Of a stretch of 64,000 nucleotides of DNA, positions 25,375 through 37,219 are shown piece by piece. Origin of the DNA: Aspidiotus rigidus (taxonomy: Eukaryota; Arthropoda; Insecta; Hemiptera; Diaspididae); NCBI GenBank assembly GCA_035079385.1, contig JAVHKY010000053.1:3534001-3598000 (forward strand), in the 5' to 3' direction. The notes beneath the pieces were generated by a model that saw only the letters and a list, made by a program, of their open reading frames with translations, made no database searches and was not told the DNA's origin. Position 1 is the stretch's first letter. Every line of letters begins with the position of its first letter. Made by a program: the position numbers and the translations under genes.

Positions 25375-28300
25375 ACGTTATGGACTTGAAGTGAGTGTGG
25401 TCCTATAACCTAACCTACTCTAAAACAATGGCATTACGTAGAATCTAAGTGTGAATGACTCGTAATCGGCTGTTATAATTTCTTTCTCGGCTTAATAGAT
25501 TTGAAAATATTTTGCTGCGTACGTTTCGAAAGGCGATACCTTATTGGTATTGGTTGTGTGAGAAAGCTATCAATTGTGGTGCCGTACGTTGGTTACATGG
25601 AACGCATATATTTCTATTCTCTAATTGCTGATGTATTATTACCTGTCGAAGACCTTTGACATCGTTCTCGGTTGTTGAAGAAGAAAAAATAAACAGTTAA
25701 TTCTTCTCGGAAAAGTTCCGGAATCGTCTGATTGACGATTAAAGAAAAACCCCGAGGCGAATGAAATTAAGTATTTGTTTCAGTCCGCATCATTAACTTG
25801 ATAATGGTTGAATTTGTATCTTTTCGTTCAGGACTGGAGGCTACTGTTGAAAAAAGAGGTATATTGTTGACCTAACTAATTTCCAAAACACTTGTTGCCA
25901 AATTCATGTGTAAGTCGAGTAGCCAAATATGATTTGAAACTGCAAGTGAAAATAAGGTTCATATTTCTATTCGTCTATTAAAATCCTGTCGCGACATTTA
26001 TCGGAATGAACGATTAGAAATCATTTCCAATCAACCGTTGAATTGTTGAAAGAAATAATATAACCGAACCCTAAAAGTCAGTAGCATTCGTATTGAACGG
26101 ATCCCGTATGGTAGAAGCAGATTTCTCTGACAGGTTGAATTTTCAGAAAATCTTTGAAGTTCATTTTAGCCCTGATTTTATCGTAGGCTGTATTGTTCAC
26201 TTCGGATTGATACACCAAAGATTTTTACCGTATATTCTCAAAGGTTCGTTGATTTTCTTCTGCCTTCCTCTATACCTACAGAGAGGAGAGTCACCTGTGT
26301 TCAGCAATCGCTCATCGCATTGTGTGAATTCATGAACGTCGTCTAGAAAATCAAATCTGGACTCAGAAAATTCGTCTATAAGAAGAAACGTGTATTAAAT
26401 TTGTTCGTTACGCGTGTGTGCCTTTTTTCGTGTACCATAATATTACTGTGGAACGAATCTGCCGGATCTACGTTTACGAGACGTTGACAATACCATAGTC
26501 GGGTTTTTTTGGAGAAAAGAGAATGCTCATGGAAGAAAAAAAAAATCTTACAAATATTACCCATCTTCGTGATACAAAATCTGGTCAGATTCCCTCAATT
26601 TTCGTCGAATTTCGTGAAACGTATATTTAAAAAAATTCTTTCAATGCTACATTAGGCGTTCTTATTGTATTCTCACGTATGGGAAAATCGCCTATAACAT
26701 AATGAATTTGGGAGAAAATAAAAATTCGCAACGCTTCGTCCACGAAAAAGGTGGCAGTTGTACTTTTTGTATGTGTTTGTGTGCGTTTGTAGAATGATCC
26801 AAACGGTTGGAATGTGCGATGGTGCGTGTAAATAAGAAGGTACAAAAATGAAACCGAACTGAAAAGACTCTTTAATTTATCTGGACTGTATGGGTACGAT
26901 GTTGATAATCGAAACCAGCCGAACTAATGAACGAAGAACAGTCGTACGCAATGTGCGAAAAATCTTTGCGATCACGACTAAAAACGTGGTCGTCGATGTC
27001 AGCATGGCTGAAAATGGAAAGGGTCTTATCTTAATTGTGCCAAATCTTTGACAAAAACCTGCCTTTTCAAAAATTGTAGTCGATGTTTCCCAGAGATCTT
27101 TCAAGACTTCAGAGTCATTATGGTATATAACTTCAATCTATAGAACGAAGCGAACAAATAAATGAGTTAGTGTTATTAAGTAATATTGACGTATTCAATT
27201 CAATATTCTTTCCCGTTCCGCAACGTTGTGATTTCATCTAATTTTGACTACAATTGAAGAAACTGTCAACCTCGGTGAAGACTGACCGTTTGATGTCACT
27301 TGGGGTTTCGATGGGGGATGATAATGTTTATAATGAAAATTACTCGCATTCTGCAGATGCATAAAATGAAACATGGAGGGGTCGAGTGTTGAATGGGAGG
27401 GTGGTTGGAACTCGTCCGGTGGTATCACAAATTCGAGTCAAGATTCGAGAAAAAAAAAAAAAATCCCTTTGGTTCATACATAATAGGAGACCCAAATCCT
27501 GCACGTACCACGAGTTTTGTTTTACTAGAATCGGCACAAGTCAGCCTCGAGCATTTAATTCGTTAACAATGAATCCATCTAGGTTGATATTATAAACGTC
27601 GGTCATCGAGTCACGGATGTCATCTTTACGTTATTCTCTTTTCGAAAATGCCGAAAAACTTGGGCCAGGGTTTCATTCATTGTGCGACGTTGGACGATCT
27701 CTTCGATGTAATACGCCCTATTATTATTGAAATTGTATCCGTTCCAGCCTTCATAAATCTCGAATAGCGACAATCCTGCGAATGAAAGTTAATCTGCCTT
27801 CTCTATACTGCTGTTGATAAGAATGTGGCCACGAATAACGTTGCTGACGCTATGTGTAGAATTGTGTGTAAAGTCAATACGCTTTCAACGTAGATTCCCC
27901 TCAAAAATACACATCGAACAGTCGGTGTAAGCGAAAACCTATTTTGGAAAATAGCGTGACTGGTGTAATATACGATTAAACTATGTACTCTGTATGAACA
28001 GAATGTATGTAGTGAAAGAGGGACCACTAATCTGTTCTTCGAGCGGTGAAGTGCACAGGACGATCGATGGAGCTGCCCTTTCTGATACACGACACGTTCG
28101 ATGTGTTCGGGTACAGCAGTCTTCGTCAAGGTAAGAGAGAAGAGATATTGTGGCATAGAAAAAGCATTCCGCGCACGGTGACAGCCAAGTGAGGGCATCA
28201 TTGTAAAAATTTTACGCCACCGCACCGTAAATTCATCGAGTTTTCTCTTCGTTTTCTTCGTGCGCTCCATTTTCTCCGCCGTCCTTCTCGTCCTCATTTT

Positions 28301-29805
28301 GTGCTTCATCTTCGCGAATGCTCGCTAAATGGAAATTATTGGTAAAATGAACAAGAAATGAGAATAACGACCGCGATATTCGCGGGTATATTAATCCTTT
28401 TCTATAAAATTTATAGGGTTAGTTACCGAAAAGTCCGGCTATTGTACTCATAATACGATGCTGCAGATTTTCGTCGCTAATCTTATTCGAAGTCGTAATG
28501 AATACAAAATACTATCGCCCTATTGAAGGAGATCATCAAGTACTATTTCGATTATTCGCGCAGTCTAGGTTGACGTTTTCTCTCGTTTGATTGGACACTT
28601 CTTGTATTGTCGACTCTTCATAATTTTAAGGGCAATATTTTTCTTCGAAAGTTGTGCGGCTCTTCAAGTTTGATAATGCATGGATAAATATACGTCTGTG
28701 ATTCGTATTATAGATGTACCCGTTGTGGTTGGCGAAAAAGGGCAAACCTTGAGGAGTGAGTGAGTTTTTGAAAGAAAGTGGTGTCGATGTTATTATACCT
28801 TATTGTTTATTAGAATTGGAGAAGAAACGAAAAGAAAAGAAAGAATACTTTTGGCTGCAGTGTTGACGAAGATTATTTTTAAATATTCGTATTTGTAAAT
28901 AATTCATGTTTTGGACAAAATTTTAAATAATGAAGTGTTAGTGTTGAGAATTCGAAACTATGGGTGCAGTTTCAAGTTATCGTAACAAGAAAAAAAAAAG
29001 CTTGGAGGTATGGAGATGGAAAAAGGTATCGCTTGATAGGTATTTAAGAACTCGTAACTCCCAATTTTAGTATGAGCTGCCGCCCATCCTCCTTTGTAGA
29101 ATGGGTGCAGGTCGCGTGTGCATTCGACCCTTTTGGGTATAACTTCAGTGTTGGTAGAATCTTCTCGCCAAAACCTCTTCGTGTTGGCAACCGCCAAACT
29201 CAACACACTCACCAGACGCAACTTGGAGCTAGGTTGCTGTTGGACTGTTGGAGTCTCTTCTTATATTTTGATGTTCCTAAGCTTGGTCTTCTTCCTGCGG
29301 AGTGTCATCTGTGGGCGAAGGGTACGTAGTTGCTGAGTAGGCCATAGCGTTACTCTGCATTTGCCTATTCCATCCCCCTCTCCATGATTGCAGCTGCGAA
29401 TGCAGGCACCTCGTTCCATGCTTCTTCGGAACTTAGCATGGCTACATGGGCTACTCGTAGCAAGCGCTCCATCGACCCCAATCTCTTGCAATGATATCGT
29501 TAGGTGATGTCAAATTGAATCTTACTAGTGAAAGCCAATCACAGTAGAACTGAGTGTCTACTGGTTTGGAAAATTTAGGAAAAGTCAAAAGATCGGAAAA
29601 ATTGGGCCTGAAAGTTCGAAATATTTGGAAAATTCGCCATTATTTCTTAGAAGTATGGAAGAAAATGAAGAAAGACTTCAGTGCTTTCTAGAGTTGTATT
29701 CTACAAATAAAGATACTGTAAAAATTTTCTTCAACTAGGACGTTTCATTAAAAATTCTAATATTGACTGTGCTGTGGATGGGGGGTTGTATACTCATAAA
29801 ACTTC
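25375..29805. other. No firm gene; one possible small exon near 28067
   Basis: Mostly unique AT-rich DNA, with a CpG-rich patch at about 27600-28320. The longest open frame of the window (168 codons, minus strand, 27803-28309) falls here but has no recognisable domain and competes with a start-plus-donor arrangement on the + strand (28067-28130), so neither is annotated as a gene. The 29072-29490 stretch has open frames on both strands without a clear identity. Confidence 0.45.
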
Positions 29806-29809
29806 CACG

Positions 29810-31640
29810 TCCACTTTGGTGACGTCATCCACCTAAGTTGAGCAAGGTTATGTTGCATAGAAGAATTTATGTTGATCAGATTGTAGGCATTAGTCTGGAC
29901 TAGATTATATAGAAAAACCTGAGGTTGCCGGAACCTATTTCACCCTTTAGTTGAGCATGCGTTTCCTGTATCTGTTCTGTTGAGATTGGTAGATGTGTTA
30001 CAGTTAAAACCCGAAATCAGTAAATTCTAAAATTCACTAGTCAAAACTAGTTGCCACAAATGACTTTAGTCAGAACTAGTTTTGACTAGTTAATTCTAGA
30101 ATAAAAAAATTGATTGAATTCATCAGTAAATTCTAGTTATAACTGAAATGAATTGAAATTGTTCGAGTTCAAAAGGTGATGGTATTTCCAGACATACTTC
30201 GGCCAAATTGATAGATATTTGGTAGTTCTGCTCAACTTTGAGGATAAGTAGCTCACACTGGAATAAAATATACGAAAAAGTTCTAAATTTTTCTTCCTTA
30301 ATTCACACATTAAACCGTACATCATACGAATTCGTCGGTCTATAAACGTTACAAGAGCAAATCTAACAGTGACTAATTGACGCACACCATTCAAGTACAA
30401 ATAAGCTTTGTGAAAAATAAAAATTCAAGGGTGTTGGAGGCTGGAGGCATTTTGTCTCTGGAGGTACCTTGCCTCCGCCTCCAATGAGGCGAAGATGGTG
30501 AGGATTTAAACCAAGATGTTGGAGGCTGGAGCATTTTGCCTCCGGAGGTACCTTGCTTCCACCTAGAGGCTTGGAGGTGCTTCCAAAGATCCTTTAAGAG
30601 GCACTTCTTTCAACAGTATTCTATTCCTCGAACCCTCATTCAGCCACTTTGATGCTAGCACTGCTCGGTTCGAAGAAAAGCCAAAGTTTTAAATACACCT
30701 TGTGAGTATCATCTGTCATCTGACAACACTGGTAGGCCAATGTGCTACATCTGGTCACACTGATCAACGTTACAAGTGCCTTCGGAGGCGTCTCCAAAGA
30801 CGTCTTCGGTTTCTTCGACAGTGCCTCCGGAGGCATTTTCTCCAATCTCAGTAATTGCGCTGGAGGCATTTTGAGGTACTTCCAGAGACATACTTTGGAG
30901 GTCAGAAGACGCCTCCAAACGTGTCCACTGGAGGCAACCGGAGTCGGAGAGTCATTTTCTGTATTCGTTCCGGAGGCCTCTAAAAAAAATTGCTCCAACA
31001 CCTTTGATAAAAATGCAATTACATTTGTACTAGGCAAGAAATTCATTTTACTGATTGGATTCACCCTTCTTGTTTTCACTAGTTAAAACTAGTGTTCCCC
31101 GACAATCATAATTTCTTCTCTATTTCACTTTTTACTAGTCAATTCTAGTTTTCACTAGTAAAAACTAGTTTTACCTGAAATTATTTAAGTTAAAACTAGC
31201 TCCAACGCTGAGGGTCACGGTAAATTCTAGAGTTAACTAGTCGAAACTAGTTCTGACTAAAGTCATTTGTGGCAACTAGTTTTGACTAGTGAATTTTAGA
31301 ATTTACTGATTTCGGGTTTTAACTGTAACAGATGCATCCTCAGAAATCATCCGCGTTCGACTTTGGAGAGGTCATCAATGTAAGTTAGGTTAGTCATGTT
31401 GCATGGAAGAATCCATCTGGGCTGAATTGTAGAAATCTATTTTACCCCTTTTGTTCTGCATGCGTTTTTGACTATCTGTTTCGTTTGAAGGGGCGGTTTA
31501 ACCTCGGAAAACGACCACATTTAATTTTGATGACGCCATCAATATGAACGTACATAATTTTTAGACTAGCTATATTTAACCGCAGTGTTACCTCGACTTC
31601 CATATGAAAAGTACAGGGTGTAAAGATCATTGTGTCACTA
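29810..31640 (+). repeat. Direct-repeat units surrounding a foldback insertion
   Basis: A unit containing GACGTCATC, TTATGTTGCATAGAAGAAT and GCATGCGTTT at 29815-29990 recurs as diverged copies at about 31350-31480 and, partly, 31500-31560. The 1.3-kb foldback element sits between the first and second units, which suggests insertion into an older tandem repeat of the TGACGTCA-containing kind. Confidence 0.55.
29997..31329. mobile_element. Foldback-type element, 1.33 kb, ~110-bp inverted ends
   Basis: The left end GTTACAGTTAAAACCCGAAA is complementary to the right end TTTCGGGTTTTAACTGTAAC. Complementarity continues through repeated ACTAGT-containing palindromes (for example ACTAGTCAAAACTAGT) for about 110 bases. 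AGATG lies directly outside both ends. The centre (about 30427-31007) is built of repeated GGAGGC/GCCTCC phrases, itself bounded by GGGTGTTGGAG and CTCCAACACC, possibly a nested element. The open frames inside, up to 147 codons, are readings of these repeats and not genes. Confidence 0.75.
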
Positions 31641-31684
31641 ATCGTGAATAAGGAATTTTTTAGCAACCGAAAGTTTAGAAATGA

Positions 31685-31952
31685 CAGGGGTGGGTACAGA
31701 TCGGATCACGGATCAGAAATTTGTGATCTGTTATCCGAATCTGGATTTTTTTTTTTTTCTTCTTTGAAGGGCCCCGCGAATCTTGTCTTCAGTCATGTTT
31801 TTCTGACTGCTTTTCGATGCACTCTAATTATATTTTCATATTTTAAATAAAAACTTCCGGGGAAATGCCTCGTTTTAAGCTCAGACTTGTGATCCGTCGG
31901 ATCTCAGTTTTTCTGATCACTTTTCTCAACATGATCCGTGATCCCATCTCTG
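31685..31952. mobile_element. hAT-like MITE with CAGGGGTGGG end, 268 bp
   Basis: The left end CAGGGGTGGGTACAG with nearby GGATCACGGATCA is mirrored at the right by TGATCCGTGATCCCATCTCTG. CAGRGRTGGG ends are typical of hAT non-autonomous elements. The flanking 8-mers do not match clearly, so the insertion is old or the ends have moved. Confidence 0.55.
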
Positions 31953-31954
31953 CT

Positions 31955-32825
31955 AGGAACCTTGTAAATAATGAATTTTGATTATAACTATAACGTTCAT
32001 CCATAAATTAATCTATTTCTCCTGTTTACTTCTTGATCTTTGCTTCCTGTATTTTTTCTCATGGGTCTCGACCTGTTCAAAAGGTTTGTAAGTGCCAGAA
32101 AGGGTACTTTTTCCGACTGTAATTGTATGATTTCTGAGTAGATTTTCCCCATCGGTTTTTTCGTTCAATATGATTCGAATTTAATTTCAGCACCATTTAC
32201 AGCAAAAAATACATGTAGACTGTGTACGTTCACTCAAAAAAAAAAAACCTACAGGCCATAGTGTTGACGTTAAACCTCATGTAGGAGCGTTAGTATCACG
32301 AAATATTTTATGTAGGGGAATGGTTGTCACTTTAAGATGAAATTTACGAATTCGATCGTCCTAAAGTAATGGCAATATTATTATCACGACGGGACTGCAA
32401 ACTCCCCCAATGAAATCAACTAATGTACGCCGAAAACTCATTCTGGCGAAATGGTTTTTCTATGAATTGTATTTCGTCGAGGAACGAAACCTCAACTGAA
32501 GAGCTGAAAGCTATACTCAAGAACATGAGAGAAAAAGTCTTGAAAATTTGAAATTTTGGTTTCATCTTATTGGAAACTAACTGTCAAGATGCTGTTTTTC
32601 GAATCTTTTTCTTCAAGGATGGTAAAACTTGTACCTAAACTTTGCGAATTCCTGGCAATTGTATTGAGCTTATTTCGCTATCATCAATTGCGATCCTCAT
32701 TTACTTATTATTGTCCACCTTCAACCGCTTCGTGCACACCACACGTCGCCATATTAGCCTCTAACCATTAGTATAGATCTTTAATGAATAACCGATTACT
32801 AAAATTATTTTTCGTTTCATTTCTG
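31955..32825. other. No gene seen
   Basis: AT-rich unique-looking DNA leading to the acceptor at 32831. One 71-codon frame at 32556-32771 has no recognisable content. Confidence 0.45.
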
Positions 32826-32831
32826 TTACAG

Positions 32832-32903
32832 GTATGTGGTGAATCAACTCAATACTGGTTTCATGGCTGGATTACGAGTTCCAGTCAATCATAGTGGTGC
32901 CTA
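32832..32903 (+). CDS. Candidate terminal coding exon, parent gene unknown
   Basis: A long pyrimidine tract ending TTACAG (32826-32831) is followed by an open segment that, entered in phase 2, reads YVVNQLNTGFMAGLRVPVNH then SGA and a TAA stop. The peptide looks like the tail of a real protein, and an AATAAA lies downstream at about 33330. I do not recognise the family and found no upstream exon of the same gene. Its entry phase is compatible with splicing from exd exon 1 (phase 2) but not exon 2, where it would stop at once. It could be an alternative exd end, the last exon of a gene nested in the exd intron, or a chance arrangement. Confidence 0.3.
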
Positions 32904-32909
32904 AAAACA

Positions 32910-35900
32910 GTCGCTTAGTAATGAAATTTAGATTTGAATTTTCTCATTATACGAATTTTCCGTTCAACATGGACCTATAATCGTGTGGTAATGAAAAGTA
33001 CGCGATCTCACATTATTTTTATCTTCTCATCTCACCCTTTTTGAGACTTTGGGGTGGACATTTTCTTCTTTCACGTTTTATATGCCTCAGTTTTTTGCGA
33101 GGTGGAGATCCATATTAGAAGTGAGAATTTTAGGTAAAAAATCCTTAGCTAGAGCAACGTTTGCAAACATCGTTCAGTGTCTTCTCTCTCATCGTCACTT
33201 CGTATTGGCTGAAAAAACAAAGAGAATTCAGAGTATGTGTGTAACATATTTGCGAGAAGGCGATATTGGTTTGGTTTAATGCAGATAAATTGCTTCATTT
33301 TTCTTTATGGATATTGGTTTATTTTCTAATAATAAATTTGAAAACAGGCGGCTAAGCCGAAAGAATTCGAAGTCGTTTGATTCGAATCCGTAGTAGAAAT
33401 CGATAAAGCTATGTTTTTTTTTTTTTTTTTTTTTCAAACGTGTCTTTGCCATTTTCTCGAGGATTTGAAGTATATTTCAGAATCTCCTCTATTTTAAAGG
33501 TCAGCATCGTATAATGATTGTTCATTGAAATTCATTCTACTTAAGCTTAAACGTCGCTCATTTTGACAGATTATTGTGTGTGCGTGTTTTCTCAAAATAC
33601 ACTTTGAGTAATTGAGACGGTAGTGGAAATTGGACTTGAGGAGATTCTTCCTTGTCATTCATCGTGATAGAATCGTAATTAGTGCGATCCCTCATACCAG
33701 ATTCGAGGCATAAGTTCGCATGTGGACCCGCATCGAGGGGTCGATCACGTATTTTCCGAAGAAACTGAACTGACTATTTGTACGAAATGCGATTAATGTG
33801 TGCAGCTCGGCGAACGGAAAGAAAAGAGCAAAAGAACCAGTCGTGCCGAACGAGTTGAATATAAGTAGTTTATTCACCTTGCATATTCTTCTCTTTCTCG
33901 TTCTGAATTTCATTCGAACCAGGAATATTGAAATTAAATATGGAAACGAAACGCACTGTATACATATTTTGTGTGATATCCTGTATACCAGAGTAAAACA
34001 AGGTGAATGTAACGATACGCCTTGTCACCGAGTCATAACGATAAAAATGACATCTGCGTTTGGCGATGCATAAATGTAAAACCAGGTATGCTTTAGTCAT
34101 TTCGATAAACGTATCGATTCGATATTTCTGATTTCTAGAAGAAATCCGAAGAGTCTTGACTTGGTCGTTTGGTGGAAGTTCCCCGTTCAATAGGATCTTA
34201 TTATTGTGTGCTTTCTCGTCACGATGATTCTTATTCTTCCTTCTTACGCAAATGTTAAATTATGTAAAAAAAGAGTGGGGGTAGGAGAGTTCCCTTTTCC
34301 TTCGGACGAAGTAATATCCTTTCGTGAAGTTATACACCTCTGTTACCGTTGAGAAAGATAATTTCTTTTTCTTTCGTGCTCCACTTTCGAACCGTTCGCC
34401 ATTTGCGTTTCGACGTGTCTGTCTTCTTTATTTTTCCACCCTCTTTCGGTACTTTTATATAGCAACATTTACGCGTATGTTTGTGGCGCTTTTCGTGAAA
34501 ACTCGATGTGCACGAAAAAAAGAAGAAAAAAGTACTTCGACCCTCGGCGTGGTGTGGTCGTTTGTTTCGCGTCTACCCGAACAAACAGAAATGTTTACAT
34601 CGCAACTCATCCAACTATGCAAGAGGACGATACGATAACGCGTATAGTCGTAGAATAGAAACAGTCGTTGAGATTTTTACTGTCTTTTAATGCTCTGTTT
34701 TATCACTTTGATAGGTTCTTATCCAAATTGATTCGTGCCATAAATGACGTTAAGATGGCTTCTTAATTCCGCTAGTAAGCGTCTCGTCTATCGTCTCTTT
34801 AATTCCAGTGTTTTTACTACTTTCTCCTCCCTCCTTTTTTCCCTTCTTTTCGTCGCTTCACTTTTTCCCTTCGAATCAGTATTATTTTCTGCAGTACTCT
34901 TTTTTTTTCTCCGACCGTGTTAACGAAATGGTTCTCCGGATGAATTGAGGCACCGTGATGCCGATTCGAATATTGTTGCTTAACCGGTCAATTTTTATCA
35001 TTTTTGAGGTTGTTATCCAAAGTACCGTAGTAGAAACGATTACCAGATAAAGTGCAGAGCTTTCGGTTCAACAACTATCATCCGCATGCAAGGTATGGAA
35101 GCGAATACCTTTTCGAGTATACCTCCCTCAGTATCCTGTTTAACCGTAACTCGCAAAATCAGATGAACTCATTCAATCACTTTGGAAGTTAACGAGCGTG
35201 TGATTTTATAGGGAACATGAATTTTTCCAATTTGAAGAACCTTGATGTCGAGGAGTGAATCCGTCTTAGTTTTTCGTAGAGGTTATTTCGAATTGTCTCG
35301 AGAGAACAGGCGTGGGTCTATGAAGATTGTGTCAATTTGAGTACGAGAATGGAGAAAACGTGAGAATAGATTTCCTCTCTTATGACTCCGCAGTGGACGC
35401 GATAAGACGAAAATAATTCATTTTTTGTGTTATCAGTAATAACTACAGCGTGCCCAATTTACGTTTCTTATAAGAGTGACTTATGACAATGTATCTTCTA
35501 ATGAAGTATTTCAGTTGACTACATTTTCTCCTCGGTAGTTATAATTTGATATGAATCTTTTATTTCAAGATTCCATGTTTTTTTGGTTTGGTCTCCTCAT
35601 GAAGTACGTACCTTGTTCTATATTATAGTCGTGGAAAACAAATTGTATAGTTTACCAGATCGGTCACCCGAAGTAACCGCAGCTTGGGTTCTTGCCTTTC
35701 TTGGAATTATATTTTCAACGATCAATATTATGAAGAAATGTCAGTCCATATGAAACGAACGGAGAAGTAGGGCTTTGTCATACTTGTGGAAGATACCGAT
35801 TCTCTTGTTTGTATTCATCTTCATCAAATGACTGCCTTCACCACAGGCTTCTATACTTAATGTCTGAACAGGAGCCAATTTTTTCTTACCTTTTTTCTCT

Positions 35901-36175
35901 CTTTGGCAAAGCCAGTCTGACCTAGGGAGTGGAGCAGTTGAACTTGAAACTTGAATCCTCAAGCTGCACATTTTCCTTCTTTTCGTGGGAATTGGGAAAG
36001 CTAAATAAAAGCTGGGAAAATTTGGCTCATTTTCATTGGCTTTTGATTTCCAAAGGTTTAAATGAAGGTGGCTTCCAGCTAATTCAGCTGAATTCGGTTT
36101 TTGCATTTTGGGTCGATTCTCTCAAGAGTTCCTTCATCCATCTTCATCGTTTCTTTACTTAGGCTCATTGATACT
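32910..36175. other. No gene seen
   Basis: AT-rich DNA with a T-run at 33413-33434 and a CpG-containing patch at about 33690-34700. Frames up to 121 codons (35741-36106, minus) have no domain. No repeat family recognised. Confidence 0.45.
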
Positions 36176-36179
36176 TTCT

Positions 36180-36910
36180 ATTTAGCCAGAAACCTGAACG
36201 AACTTCCGCATATCAGGGTGATATTCTTTTTTGCAGCATAGACAGAGGCCTGAGCTGCAAGTTCATATTTTGCTGGGAACCCCAGTTGCATGTGACAGGC
36301 CCGAGCAGATATGAGACTATTCTATAGAGGCTGGCTCCATGTACTTGTGACTTCCAACATACTTGAATGTACTTTGTATCTTCAACCGGTGAAGAAACAT
36401 CGTACAATCATATTTGTGCTCTCTTCTGGCTATAAAGTTATTGCATATCCTTCTCGTTGACTTTCCACTCACTATTTTAGCGTGAAGCTCTCAACTGAGT
36501 TGATCGTCAATCCAGACTCTCAAGAACTTTTGTCAGTGCTTTTGGACGTATTCCGACTCTTGAGATCTTAATTGGTGGTGCAATGTCATTCGCATTCGTA
36601 CTCAACACCATGAGCTCGGTTTGGCCTACGTTCAGAAGAAGGTCTGCAGCTTCCATATCCTTTTTAATCTTGGCAATCTTCCACTTCACTTTCTTATGGG
36701 TATATCTCTGCCATATTCTTTCCTGAAAGTAAAAGCGGAGTGTCTCCGGCGTTGGCAAAGTTGCAAGTCCGTTTCTTCTTCAGGTACTTCGACCATTCAC
36801 GCTACCCTGCGTACATCCTCGTTCAAGGTTTATACTGATTGCTCTCCTGCCGTTGAAATAGCTCTTCACTATTTCAATAAGAGGTACCCTGGAATTGCGT
36901 ATCTTTGGAG
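36180..36910 (-). pseudogene. Fossil non-LTR retrotransposon, reverse transcriptase
   Basis: Read on the minus strand from about 36900, the sequence gives SYFNGRRAISINLERGCTQG then SV, which matches the YF..R...I.....GCPQGSV block of I/R1/Jockey-type reverse transcriptases. An 83-codon frame (36758-36507) follows with AADLLLNVGQTELMVLSTNA, the conserved segment after the catalytic box. The catalytic F/YADD itself is not readable, and frames are broken upstream and downstream. A further reading down to about 36213 may be the following part. It is inactive. Confidence 0.6.
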
Positions 36911-37020
36911 TTCCTTTATGTTACAGTGCCAATATAGATGATCAAAAGCGCACATATAAGGTTTACCTATATTGAAGTTTTCATGTTCGCCCTAGAGTCA
37001 TTCAGCTTGACATGCACTAT

Positions 37021-37215
37021 CCTTGGCTTGGGGCAAGCAAGCGGAGTGAGTGAGCCTCGGGGAGCTAATTACCCTCACATACAGTATGCTAGACTTATAC
37101 TAGGCTAGGAAAGGGGGCAAACGAGTTAGCTTAATATTCAGTACGGTAGACTTGGACTAGGCTGAGTGAGGCCTGAGTAGCTAGTTGGCTTAAAACGCTG
37201 TATGCTAGACTTAGT
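37021..37215 (+). repeat. Short degenerate tandem repeat
   Basis: Phrases AGTATGCTAGACTTATACTA, CAGTACGGTAGACTTGGACT and CTGTATGCTAGACTT recur about every 65 bases, together with GGCTAGG/GGCTGAG and TTAGCT/TTGGCT. A reverse-complement echo of GCGGAGTGAGTGAGC is at about 43771. No gene. Confidence 0.5.
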
Positions 37216-37219
37216 TTTC

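Noticed and set aside
27803..28309. 168-codon open frame on the minus strand, the longest in the window
   Set aside because: No recognisable domain, mixed composition with many His/Ser/Arg, and it lies in a CpG-rich patch where stops are rarer; no splice or start support.
29072..29491. Open frames on both strands, one with a retroelement-like tail
   Set aside because: The minus-strand reading faintly resembles the C-terminus of a retrotransposon protein, but no diagnostic motif is present.
30636..31086. 147- and 114-codon overlapping frames
   Set aside because: They lie in the GGAGGC/GCCTCC-repeat core of the foldback element; open because of repeat composition.
33355..33400. B-box-like GATTCGAATCC
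   Set aside because: No A box or acceptor stem upstream, so not a tRNA gene.
35741..36106. 121-codon minus-strand frame
   Set aside because: No domain recognised; a donor-like AAAAAG|GTAAG lies inside but no matching acceptor or partner exon was found.
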